Positions 1 to 5,489 of a DNA stretch of 6,918 nt are shown one piece after another. The first letter of the stretch is position 1. Each line of letters opens with the position of its first letter. Origin of the DNA: Spirochaetes bacterium GWF1_49_6 (GTDB taxonomy: Bacteria; Spirochaetota; Brevinematia; Brevinematales; GWF1-51-8); contig MIBD01000049.1 of assembly GCA_001829395.1 (NCBI GenBank), forward strand, positions 3,285-10,202, in the 5' to 3' direction. The notes beneath the pieces are model-generated. The model made no database searches. It was not told the origin of the DNA and saw only the letters and a list, made by a program, of their open reading frames with translations. The position numbers were made by a program, and so were the translations under genes.

Positions 1-1184
1 TCGAGATACTCCGGGTGCTCGCGGCCGGCCTGTTTCAGGAGACTATAGAGCCGCAGGTAGCCGGACATCGTCTCGCCGTTCGCCCGCGCGTTCACCCCGT
101 TCTTCCAGTCGTCACGGATGCCCGCGCCGAGATACCCGCCCCACTCCTTCTTCTTGAGGTTAAACATATCCTGGTGCGCGCCGTTATCGAACGTGCGGGA
201 GAGGAAGAACGCCGCGATGCCCTCGGCAGTATCGAACTCGCCGAGACGCGCGTAAACCGTCGCCGCCTCCATCCCGCGAATCAGGAAACTCCCCGCCGTA
301 AACTCATAGTAGCTCTGGAATAGGCCGTTGCCCTTCCCCATCCTGACCCACACCCGCCCGGTATCGTCACGCTCGGTCAGGAAACGCAGGTGCGCGAGGC
401 GGCGCGTGAAAAACTCCGCATAATCGGGAATTTTTTCCTCCGGCGGCGCGAACTTCCCCCATGCCGCGCGGAACACGGGAAGGAAGAAGTCCGCCGAGGC
501 ATGCGGGTTATTATCGCTAACGATATAGAAATCCCGTTTATATATGTAAGGAACCTGACCGGCCTTTATCTCAAGCACCCGCGAGGTCGGGGCGGTCTGT
601 CCGCCGAGCACGATACCCTTCTCGGTATAGGTCTTCGGAGCCTCGATATAAGGGACGCATAGCCGGAACACGGGTGTATCTCCCTCGAGAAAGGCCGACG
701 TACTCCCGGTGAAACTATCGTCCGGCGCGGGCGACATGAATACCGCGCGATAGCCGGACTCCCCGTAGAGAACCGTGCATCCCGGTAACGGCATCCTGTC
801 CTCCCGGAACGACCACGGCGCCTCCAGCCCGCCCCTCGGGAACTTTCCCTCGCCGTGTTCGTTAGAGCCGTACATCACCGACGGTACCAACCGGCTGCCG
901 AATCCCCGCCCGGGCGCGATGAAGTCGAAATAGAGGCGGTAATCCCCGGGGCGCGTGATACGCCATTCCCGTTCGATACGCACCCCGTCATCCTCGTCGA
1001 AGAAGCGGTCAATAACCGTCAACCCGATAAATATCGCGGTCGCGGTCATCCCGTCGATATCCAACAGTTCGGTCGGGAGCAGGATGGAGCCGTTATAAAG
1101 CGCCGTATAGCGGACATACCCCGTCAATCTGTCGCCGTATAGCGCGATATGGTTCACCTTCGGCTGCAATTCAATTCCGGGCAT
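1..1184 (-). CDS. Large uncharacterised protein, partial (C-terminus beyond window)
   Basis: I do not recognise this protein. Reading the minus strand from ATG at 1184, the frame stays open for 394 codons to the window edge, so the C-terminus is missing. The start is supported by GGAGGA (1191-1196) six bases upstream and by a promoter further up. The product begins MPGIELQPKVNHIALYG and has no signal peptide or membrane segment. Residues about 1-230 are rich in alternating hydrophobic and aromatic residues (for example DYRLYFDFIAPG at 81-92), which suggests a beta-sandwich. Residues about 240-394 look helical, with Trp, Tyr, Asp and Glu clusters (GNGLFQSYYEFTAGSF at 285-300; DDWKNGVNARANGETMSGY at 358-376). 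Beta-sandwich followed by alpha-helical repeat is the layout of several six-hairpin, alpha/alpha-toroid carbohydrate enzymes. That assignment is inference from composition only, and no catalytic residue can be named. Codons are GC-rich. It is divergent from the ppk2 gene. Confidence 0.8.
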   Translation of the reverse strand, partial: MPGIELQPKVNHIALYGDRLTGYVRYTALYNGSILLPTELLDIDGMTATAIFIGLTVIDRFFDEDDGVRIEREWRITRPGDYRLYFDFIAPGRGFGSRLVPSVMYGSNEHGEGKFPRGGLEAPWSFREDRMPLPGCTVLYGESGYRAVFMSPAPDDSFTGSTSAFLEGDTPVFRLCVPYIEAPKTYTEKGIVLGGQTAPTSRVLEIKAGQVPYIYKRDFYIVSDNNPHASADFFLPVFRAAWGKFAPPEEKIPDYAEFFTRRLAHLRFLTERDDTGRVWVRMGKGNGLFQSYYEFTAGSFLIRGMEAATVYARLGEFDTAEGIAAFFLSRTFDNGAHQDMFNLKKKEWGGYLGAGIRDDWKNGVNARANGETMSGYLRLYSLLKQAGREHPEYL

Positions 1185-1214
1185 TCACGTTCCTCCGAAA
1201 TATTTACCGTTTGC

Positions 1215-1244
1215 TTGATTTTTTAAAATAAAAACTATCATAAT
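1215..1244 (+). promoter_or_regulatory. Possible weak promoter for the ppk2 operon
   Basis: TTGATT (1215-1220), an 18-base spacer and CATAAT (1239-1244) form a plausible but imperfect sigma-70 promoter pointing right. Its -10 overlaps the -10 of the leftward promoter, so the two could compete for polymerase. An alternative using TTGCTT (1211-1216) and TATCAT (1236-1241) has a 19-base spacer and is less convincing. Confidence 0.3.
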
Positions 1245-1265
1245 AAGAGAGACGCAGTCTGTCAA
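1237..1265 (-). promoter_or_regulatory. Sigma-70-type promoter for the leftward gene
   Basis: On the minus strand, a perfect -35 TTGACA (1265-1260) is followed by a 17-base spacer and a -10 TATGAT (1242-1237, five of six consensus). The predicted transcript would start near 1230, giving a leader of about 45 nt before the ATG at 1184. This is the clearest promoter in the left half of the window. Confidence 0.65.
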
Positions 1266-1290
1266 TAAGAATAACGTAACGGAGGGAGAA

Positions 1291-2091
1291 ATGTTCGATA
1301 AATACCGGGTTGCCGAGGGTAAAGAAGTCAAACTGAAAGATTACGACCCCGCCGATAACGGAAAATTCGATAGGGCCGAGATGGAGGATAAGACCGCGAA
1401 AAACCTCGAAGCGCTGGACGAGCTCCAGTACAGACTCTACGCCGAGGGGAAACGTTCGCTTCTGATCGTGCTTCAGGCGATGGACGCTGGCGGGAAAGAC
1501 AGTACTATCCGCAAGGTGTTCGGTATCCTCAACCCGCAGGGCGTGCATGTCACCTCGTTCAAGGCGCCCACCGCGGAGGAGCTTTCCCACGATTTCCTGT
1601 GGCGTATCCACCGGAACACACCCGCGAAGGGGATTATCGGCATCTTCAACCGCTCCCACTACGAGGACGTGCTGATCGTGCGGGTGAACAACTGGATAGA
1701 TGACAAGGAGTGCGAACGGCGGTATAAGCAGATCAACGAATTCGAGCGGATGCTGACCGGCAGCGGTACGACCGTCCTGAAGTTCTACCTCTATATATCG
1801 AAGGACGAGCAGAAGAAGCGATTCATGGAGCGGCTGAACGACCCCACGAAGAAATGGAAATTCTGCAAGGGCGACCTCGATACCCGCAAACAATGGGACG
1901 AATACATGTCACAGTTCGAGGACGTGTTCCGTAATACCAGCACCGGAGACGCGCCGTGGGTGATCGTCCCCGCGGATAACAAGCGTTACCGGAACCTGAT
2001 AATCAGCTCTATCGTACGGGAGACCCTCGAGAAGATGAATCTCAAGTACCCGGAACCGGAAGAAGGGCTCGATAAAATCGTTATTGAATAG
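1291..2091 (+). CDS. ppk2: PPK2-family polyphosphate:nucleotide phosphotransferase (class III-like)
   Basis: This cytosolic kinase is predicted to move phosphate between inorganic polyphosphate and nucleotides; class III members can phosphorylate AMP as well as ADP. The 266 residues match the usual single-domain PPK2 length. Visible motifs are the Walker A loop AMDAGGKDSTIRKVF (63-77), the Walker B region IGIFNRSHYEDVLIVRV (116-132) and the lid segment with RFMERLNDPTKKWKF (177-191), followed by D195 and WDEY (202-205). The FNRSHYEDV form of the second motif is typical of class III rather than class I or II sequences. A C-terminal ATP/polyphosphate-side segment APWVIVPADNKRYRN (221-235) is also present. 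GGAGGG (1281-1286) lies four bases before the ATG. The next gene starts 7 nt after the stop, so the two are probably co-transcribed. The PPK2 assignment is strong; the nucleotide preference is inferred from family motifs. Confidence 0.95.
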   Translation: MFDKYRVAEGKEVKLKDYDPADNGKFDRAEMEDKTAKNLEALDELQYRLYAEGKRSLLIVLQAMDAGGKDSTIRKVFGILNPQGVHVTSFKAPTAEELSHDFLWRIHRNTPAKGIIGIFNRSHYEDVLIVRVNNWIDDKECERRYKQINEFERMLTGSGTTVLKFYLYISKDEQKKRFMERLNDPTKKWKFCKGDLDTRKQWDEYMSQFEDVFRNTSTGDAPWVIVPADNKRYRNLIISSIVRETLEKMNLKYPEPEEGLDKIVIE

Positions 2092-2098
2092 GAGCGCT

Positions 2099-3157
2099 AT
2101 GAAATCAGTAAATATCGCCGCGGTGATGCTAATACTGACGGTATCGGCCGTATTCGGGGTCACACTCAAAACCAACTCGATCTACCATCCCGATAATAAA
2201 AAGAATTGTATCCTCGGGTGGAATCCCGACAGCGGATTTTTCGCGCGGGTACTGAATATTTCCGATATGTCGTTTATTATGCTCGACGCATACGGGCGGA
2301 TGTACGGCCCGTTCGGTTCGAACACGCAGGTTGTCATCAGCCCGGTCTGCTCGGGTTACGCATACACCAAAACCGCGAACGGGATGGACACGATTTTCAT
2401 CGACGGTATCGAATTCAATTCATACGAAAAAGTAAAATTCCTTCAATTCCTCCCCGACAGTACCGAGCAGGTATTCGTTTTCCACGAGAACGGGAAGGAG
2501 TACGTCTATTTCAAGGGTATGGCAATCGGGGGATTCAACAATATAACCGGGCTTGCATTGGCGGGCGATTCTAAAAGCTACGGGCTGATCTATCGGAACA
2601 ACCGGAGTTATTTCATTCATACAGGATATACAAACGCCGGGCCGTACCTGAATTGCAAGGAATTAAAATTATCCTACGCCGGGGGTTCCCGCGTCTTTCT
2701 CGCGAAAACAACAAATATGACATACCCCTGCGCATCGAAGGACGCGGAAACCTCGATCAGCGCGGACGGTTCTATGACTGGGATCAGCTACCTGAAAGAG
2801 TATTTCTATTATGTGAGGGTCTGCGATACGGAGTACGGGCCGTATGAATTTGCGTCGGTTCCCGTTTTCGGGGACGCCCCCGGGGAATTCGCGTTCTGCT
2901 ATGTCGATCACGGCCAGTCCTATATCCGTACCGGCGAACGTGTCATCGGGCCGTACGATTTCGCCTATAACTTCGCGTTCCTGCCGGGAACTCCCAGCTT
3001 CGCGTATATCACCCAGTCCGGCGGCAATTACTTTATCCGGCTGGGCGAGAACGAGGTTCTCGGGCCGTACCGTTACGCGGATATCCGGGTTATCGGCGGA
3101 AAACTTTACCTTCTCATCGGGGCGAACGGGTCATTTTACTTCTGCGAAATGGAATGA
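2099..3157 (+). CDS. Secreted beta-propeller-like repeat protein, function unknown
   Basis: This 352-residue protein has a clear Sec signal peptide: a lysine near the start, hydrophobic residues 5-18 and a likely cut after AVFG (about residue 20). I chose the ATG at 2099 because AGGAG (2090-2094) precedes it and the signal peptide begins there; a TTG at 2084 would overlap the ppk2 end and spoil the signal. The mature part is a run of short beta-rich repeats marked by GPF/GPY: 70, a degenerate NSY at 107, GGF at 144, GPY at 181, 247, 284 and 322. Most are about 37 residues apart. The late repeats follow the pattern FAY-x-x-x-x-G-x-x-Y-x-I-R-x-G-E-x-x-x-GPY. This resembles TolB/WD40-like propeller repeats (family knowledge); a seven- or eight-bladed propeller in the periplasm or on the surface is inference. 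The link to polyphosphate metabolism is only positional. Confidence 0.9.
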   Translation: MKSVNIAAVMLILTVSAVFGVTLKTNSIYHPDNKKNCILGWNPDSGFFARVLNISDMSFIMLDAYGRMYGPFGSNTQVVISPVCSGYAYTKTANGMDTIFIDGIEFNSYEKVKFLQFLPDSTEQVFVFHENGKEYVYFKGMAIGGFNNITGLALAGDSKSYGLIYRNNRSYFIHTGYTNAGPYLNCKELKLSYAGGSRVFLAKTTNMTYPCASKDAETSISADGSMTGISYLKEYFYYVRVCDTEYGPYEFASVPVFGDAPGEFAFCYVDHGQSYIRTGERVIGPYDFAYNFAFLPGTPSFAYITQSGGNYFIRLGENEVLGPYRYADIRVIGGKLYLLIGANGSFYFCEME

Positions 3158-3366
3158 CGCATCCGGCATCCCGCAGGAATTGCGGAACATTCCTCGACCG
3201 GCTCGGAATGACATATATGCATCCCGATTACGTTTTTCTAATATAGACTGCTTCGTCATTTTATTCCTCGCAGTGACACAACTCGACCGCCCCAGTGCGC
3301 CGGGGACGGCTACTCTATGGCTGTGCCTCGACTTCGCTCGGCGGCCGCACTCACGCTTCGACTAGT
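3158..3366. other. Gene-free convergent intergenic region rich in inverted repeats
   Basis: No credible gene lies here, between the convergent ends of the propeller gene and hemerythrin A. Structures seen from left to right are: CCGCA-GGAAT-TGCGG (3171-3185); CATTCC/GGAATG around an 11-base loop (3188-3210); the 35-bp dispersed-type repeat (3243-3277); and a long hairpin with arms AGTGCG (3294-3299) and CGCACT (3346-3351). The motif CCTCGAC, a 3-4 base gap, then CTCGG occurs twice, at 3192-3206 and 3326-3341. None of the stems is followed by a convincing T-run, so no intrinsic terminator is called, though both flanking transcripts probably end here. Confidence 0.6.
3243..3277 (+). repeat. 35-bp interrupted repeat, copy 1
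   Basis: ATAGACTGCTTC (3243-3254), a 12-base variable centre, then CTCGCAGTGAC (3267-3277). A second copy at 6861-6895 in opposite orientation has identical 12- and 11-base arms and the same 12-base centre length with a different sequence. ACTGC and GCAGT within the arms can pair, so each copy is a potential hairpin. The pattern resembles a GTCATTGCGAG...GAAGCAATCT element that I recall from intergenic DNA of many bacterial genomes. The match to that family is from memory. Confidence 0.75.
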
Positions 3367-3774
3367 TCAATGTACGCCTTTTGAGGTAAGGAACGGGACG
3401 TACTTCATATCGAGGTACTTGATATGCTTGATCAGCCAGTCGCGCAGGAAATTCAGGACGTCGAGCGATACGAGCATCTGCCCGTTCTCGAAATTTTTCC
3501 GGTGCCGCGCGAGTTGTTCGATGAAATCATGGTGCTGGGTTTTCTGGGCGTCCAATTCGGGGTATTGATGCGCGGCTAACAACTTTTCCTCGTCGGTAAA
3601 ATGTACCGCCGTGTAACTCTCCAATTCCGCGAACACCGCATCGAGGGCTTGGCCTCCCTTCCCGTGATTCATCGCCTCATGCAGGGTATTGATGATACCG
3701 ATGAGCTTTTTATGCTGACTGTCGATCAGCGCGATATTCGTATTCAGTTCTTCACGCCATTCAATAAAAACCAT
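3367..3774 (-). CDS. Bacteriohemerythrin A, missing one histidine ligand
   Basis: A single-domain, soluble four-helix-bundle protein of 135 residues, the normal length for bacteriohemerythrins, which bind oxygen at a non-heme di-iron site. Expected ligands seen are H21 (in DSQHKKL), H58 and E62 (in HFTDEEK), H81, H117 and D122. The first histidine of the third-helix HxxxH pair is replaced by glutamine: QKTQH at 77-81, where the three paralogues have HKxxH. The codon is CAG, and a neighbouring H82 is present. The iron site may therefore be altered, mononuclear or weaker. AAGGAG (3781-3786) precedes the ATG by six bases. It follows hemerythrin B by 27 nt and is probably the last gene of that transcript. 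A hand comparison gives 66 of 135 residues identical to B. Confidence 0.93.
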   Translation of the reverse strand: MVFIEWREELNTNIALIDSQHKKLIGIINTLHEAMNHGKGGQALDAVFAELESYTAVHFTDEEKLLAAHQYPELDAQKTQHHDFIEQLARHRKNFENGQMLVSLDVLNFLRDWLIKHIKYLDMKYVPFLTSKGVH

Positions 3775-3801
3775 AGATAGCTCCTTGAAATGCCGACGCT
3801 T

Positions 3802-4209
3802 TTACTTAACCCCTTTTTCAGTCAGGTAGACGGCGTATTTTTTATCCGAATCCGCGATATGGGAAATCAGCCAATCCCGCAGGAAGTTCAGAACCTCGAT
3901 GGAGACGAGCATCTTACCCGACGCGAATTCCCGCTTGAACTGCTTCACTTTGTTTACGAAATCGTCATGCTGGAACTTATGCCGGCCTAATTCCGGGTAT
4001 CCGTTATCGCTGAGTATTTTTTCCTCGTAGGTGAAATGCACCACGGAATAATCCGCCATCTCGTCCAGAATAGTCTCGAGGACTGTCTTTCCCTTTCCTT
4101 CCCTCATCGCGTCATAAAGCGAATTGATAATATCGACCAATTTCATGTGCTGGGTATCGATGTCCGCGATCTTAATATCGAGACTCGCGCTCCATTGAAG
4201 GTATCCCAT
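3802..4209 (-). CDS. Bacteriohemerythrin B
   Basis: A 135-residue single-domain hemerythrin with the full predicted ligand set: H21, H58, E62, H77, H81, H117 and D122. It is predicted to be a cytosolic oxygen-binding di-iron protein for oxygen storage, delivery or protection; which of these cannot be told from sequence. It shares GYPEL at 70-74, LVSIEVLNFLRDWL at 101-114 and the KGV ending with A, placing A and B in one subgroup. AGGAG (4218-4222) lies eight bases before the ATG. It is 74 nt downstream of hemerythrin C and 27 nt upstream of A. The C-B gap holds a possible stem, ATCCCG (4259-4264) with CGGGGAT (4278-4284, one bulge), overlapping the C stop codon and lacking a T-run; it could be a processing or attenuation structure. 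Confidence 0.95.
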   Translation of the reverse strand: MGYLQWSASLDIKIADIDTQHMKLVDIINSLYDAMREGKGKTVLETILDEMADYSVVHFTYEEKILSDNGYPELGRHKFQHDDFVNKVKQFKREFASGKMLVSIEVLNFLRDWLISHIADSDKKYAVYLTEKGVK

Positions 4210-4283
4210 AATAACGACTCCTATTATACGAATTAATTCTATTGATCGGTTTACAGCTATCCCGCTCTCCTCCCTATCGGGGA

Positions 4284-4685
4284 TTATCCCTTCGAGCTTA
4301 AAAATGGGACATATTTTTTATCCGTCTCGGCAATATGATTGATCGTCCAGTCCCGCAGGAAGGTTAAAATTTCAATAGACAGAAGCAATTTACCCGCGAT
4401 GAAACCGTTTTGAAAATCGGTAACTTTTTTTATAAAGGACTCATGCTCCGCTTTATGCGCGCTGAACTCGGGATACCCGTACTTCTGCATCAATTTTTCC
4501 TCAGCCGCGAAGTGCTCCACGGCATACCGGGCAAGTTCGTCGAGAGTTACCGATAGAACTTCCTTACCCCGCCCCTGTTTCATAGCGTCATGCAGTATAT
4601 TTATTAAATCGATTAGGTGCTGATGCTGATGATCGATCTCGGAAATATTTACGCTCAGCGCATCGCTCCATACCATGAACCCCAT
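4284..4685 (-). CDS. Bacteriohemerythrin C
   Basis: A 133-residue single-domain hemerythrin with all predicted iron ligands: H21, H58, E62, H77, H81, H117 and D122. H19 and H23 beside H21 (HQHQH) are an unusual extra histidine cluster near the site. It ends two residues earlier than its paralogues. AGGAGG (4691-4696) sits five bases before the ATG. A hand comparison gives 87 of 133 residues identical to D, and the two also share upstream DNA, so they are the most recent duplicates. The 255-bp gap to D and its own promoter-like block suggest it can be transcribed separately from D, with B and A downstream. Confidence 0.95.
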   Translation of the reverse strand: MGFMVWSDALSVNISEIDHQHQHLIDLINILHDAMKQGRGKEVLSVTLDELARYAVEHFAAEEKLMQKYGYPEFSAHKAEHESFIKKVTDFQNGFIAGKLLLSIEILTFLRDWTINHIAETDKKYVPFLSSKG

Positions 4686-4757
4686 GCCGGCCTCCTAATG
4701 GAATAATCATAGGGCGGTTTTAAAACTATTAACATTTATGACAAATGGCTTTATAGC

Positions 4758-4785
4758 TTTATAAAATACGCCCGATGGTCACTTC
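4758..4785 (-). promoter_or_regulatory. Conserved upstream block of hemerythrin C (likely promoter/operator)
   Basis: Read on the minus strand, GAAGTGACCAT (4785-4775) is followed by a GC-containing stretch and TTTATAAA; the possible -10 is TATAAA (4763-4758). The same arrangement occurs upstream of hemerythrin D (5463-5438), with GAAGTCACCAT and TATAAT. Conservation of this non-coding block at a similar distance from two start codons is the evidence. A matching -35 is not obvious, so an activator or an alternative sigma factor may be needed. Confidence 0.45.
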
Positions 4786-4874
4786 CTTGCCACCGAGAAT
4801 CGGTGATATTAGAAGTGCACCATATAAGGATATACAGGATTCAGTAAAATGTCAAAGGTTTTTGTTCACTTATC

Positions 4875-4907
4875 AATACCCGTCCAAGGCGGCGCCCACA
4901 GGGTATT
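4875..4907 (-). repeat. Stem-loop downstream of hemerythrin D
   Basis: Perfect 7-base arms AATACCC (4875-4881) and GGGTATT (4901-4907) enclose a GC-rich 19-base loop. It lies 34 bp after the D stop codon in the direction of transcription. There is no T-run, so it may mark a 3' end, a processing site or a factor-dependent stop rather than a classical terminator. Confidence 0.4.
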
Positions 4908-4940
4908 CAGTGTTCTATTATGCCAGGAATTGGGCTGTTC

Positions 4941-5348
4941 CTATTTAAATCCCTTGGTATTCAGGAAATAGCCGAATCTCGTATCGACCTCGGCGATATG
5001 ATTGACAGTCCAGTCCCTGAGAAAATTCATCACCTCGATCGAGAGAAGCGCCTTCCCCGCCTCGAAACCCTGCTTAAACTCGGTAACCTTCTGTATAAAC
5101 GCATCATGTTCCGTTTTATGCGCGGTATACCTATCGTAGGAGTATTTCCGCATATAACGTTCCTCGGCGGAAAAGTGTTCCACCGAGTAGGCGGCGAGTT
5201 CGTCCAGGGTAACCGAAAGGACGTCCTTACCCTTACCCATTTTCATCGCATCGTACAGATTGTTAATCAGATCGATCAGACGCTTATGCTGGTTGTCAAT
5301 CTCCATTACCGATACAGACAAACTATCAGTCCATGCCATAAAACCCAT
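4941..5348 (-). CDS. Bacteriohemerythrin D
   Basis: A 135-residue single-domain hemerythrin, first of the four in transcription order. Predicted iron ligands H21, H58, E62, H77, H81, H117 and D122 are all present. It diverges from the others between the HFxxEE motif and helix three: the YPE motif seen in A, B and C is replaced by YDRY (71-74), and the C-terminal tail has FGYF instead of a YVPF-like end. This suggests a changed oxygen pocket or a different partner. GGAGG (5353-5357) precedes the ATG by four bases. The gene lies 141 nt downstream of the histidine kinase, with its own conserved upstream block and a GC-rich hairpin in the leader. Confidence 0.95.
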   Translation of the reverse strand: MGFMAWTDSLSVSVMEIDNQHKRLIDLINNLYDAMKMGKGKDVLSVTLDELAAYSVEHFSAEERYMRKYSYDRYTAHKTEHDAFIQKVTEFKQGFEAGKALLSIEVMNFLRDWTVNHIAEVDTRFGYFLNTKGFK

Positions 5349-5378
5349 AAATCCTCCAGAATATATTCAGGGCAGTTC

Positions 5379-5392
5379 TCCCCCTGCGGGGA
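5379..5392 (-). promoter_or_regulatory. GC-rich hairpin in the leader of hemerythrin D
   Basis: TCCCC (5379-5383) and GGGGA (5388-5392) form a tight 5-bp stem with a 4-base loop, about 20 bases upstream of the ribosome binding site. It is absent from the otherwise similar leader of hemerythrin C, where the matching position is deleted. It could stabilise the mRNA or tune translation; this is inference. Confidence 0.4.
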
Positions 5393-5437
5393 CTAACGTA
5401 AAAACTATGATTATTCTAACAAATCAAAGCATAATTG

Positions 5438-5463
5438 ATTATAAAACGTTCAATGGTGACTTC
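5438..5463 (-). promoter_or_regulatory. Conserved upstream block of hemerythrin D (likely promoter/operator)
   Basis: On the minus strand, GAAGTCACCAT (5463-5453) is followed by TGAACGTTT and a perfect -10 TATAAT (5443-5438), predicting a transcript start near 5431 and a leader of about 80 nt. The block matches the one upstream of hemerythrin C. An inverted repeat AATCAA/TTGATT (5422-5427, 5435-5440) overlaps the -10 and start region and could be a regulator site. Confidence 0.45.
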
Positions 5464-5489
5464 TTAAACTGAGTATTTAGAGGTGACCA

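Larger units (their letters stand above)
4686..4940. other. Gene-free spacer between hemerythrins D and C
   Basis: No ORF is supported. The right-to-left order relevant to the minus-strand genes is: a stem with arms GGGTATT and AATACCC (4901-4907, 4875-4881) just after the D stop; a small CACCG/CGGTG stem (4791-4805); the conserved upstream block at 4758-4785; and the C ribosome binding site. The spacer is unusually long for an operon of such small genes, which supports an internal promoter. Confidence 0.6.

Noticed and set aside
15..1142. Three plus-strand open frames within the left region
   Set aside because: They are Arg/Pro-rich shadows of the single continuous minus-strand frame that starts at 1184 with a good ribosome binding site and promoter.
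1204..1893. 229-codon minus-strand open frame opposite ppk2
   Set aside because: It lies antisense to a clear PPK2 gene with intact motifs, shows no recognisable domain, and is a typical mirror frame of GC-rich coding DNA.
3231..3239. T-run as an intrinsic terminator for the ppk2 operon
   Set aside because: No GC-rich stem immediately precedes the T's; the nearest stems are more than 20 bases upstream.
2844..3365. 173-codon plus-strand open frame overlapping the propeller gene end
   Set aside because: It overlaps the repeat-bearing C-terminus of the secreted protein out of frame and then runs through repeat-rich non-coding DNA; its Ser/Arg/Pro-rich composition is that of a shifted frame.
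3158..3366. CRISPR-like array
   Set aside because: Repeats here are short, non-identical and irregularly spaced inverted repeats, not direct repeats with uniform spacers.
4217..4231. TATAAT upstream of hemerythrin B as a promoter
   Set aside because: The hexamer abuts the ribosome binding site, leaving no room for a leader, and no -35 is found at 16-18 bases.
4920..5396. 158-codon plus-strand open frame opposite hemerythrin D
   Set aside because: Antisense to an intact hemerythrin with all ligands; no ribosome binding site or domain.
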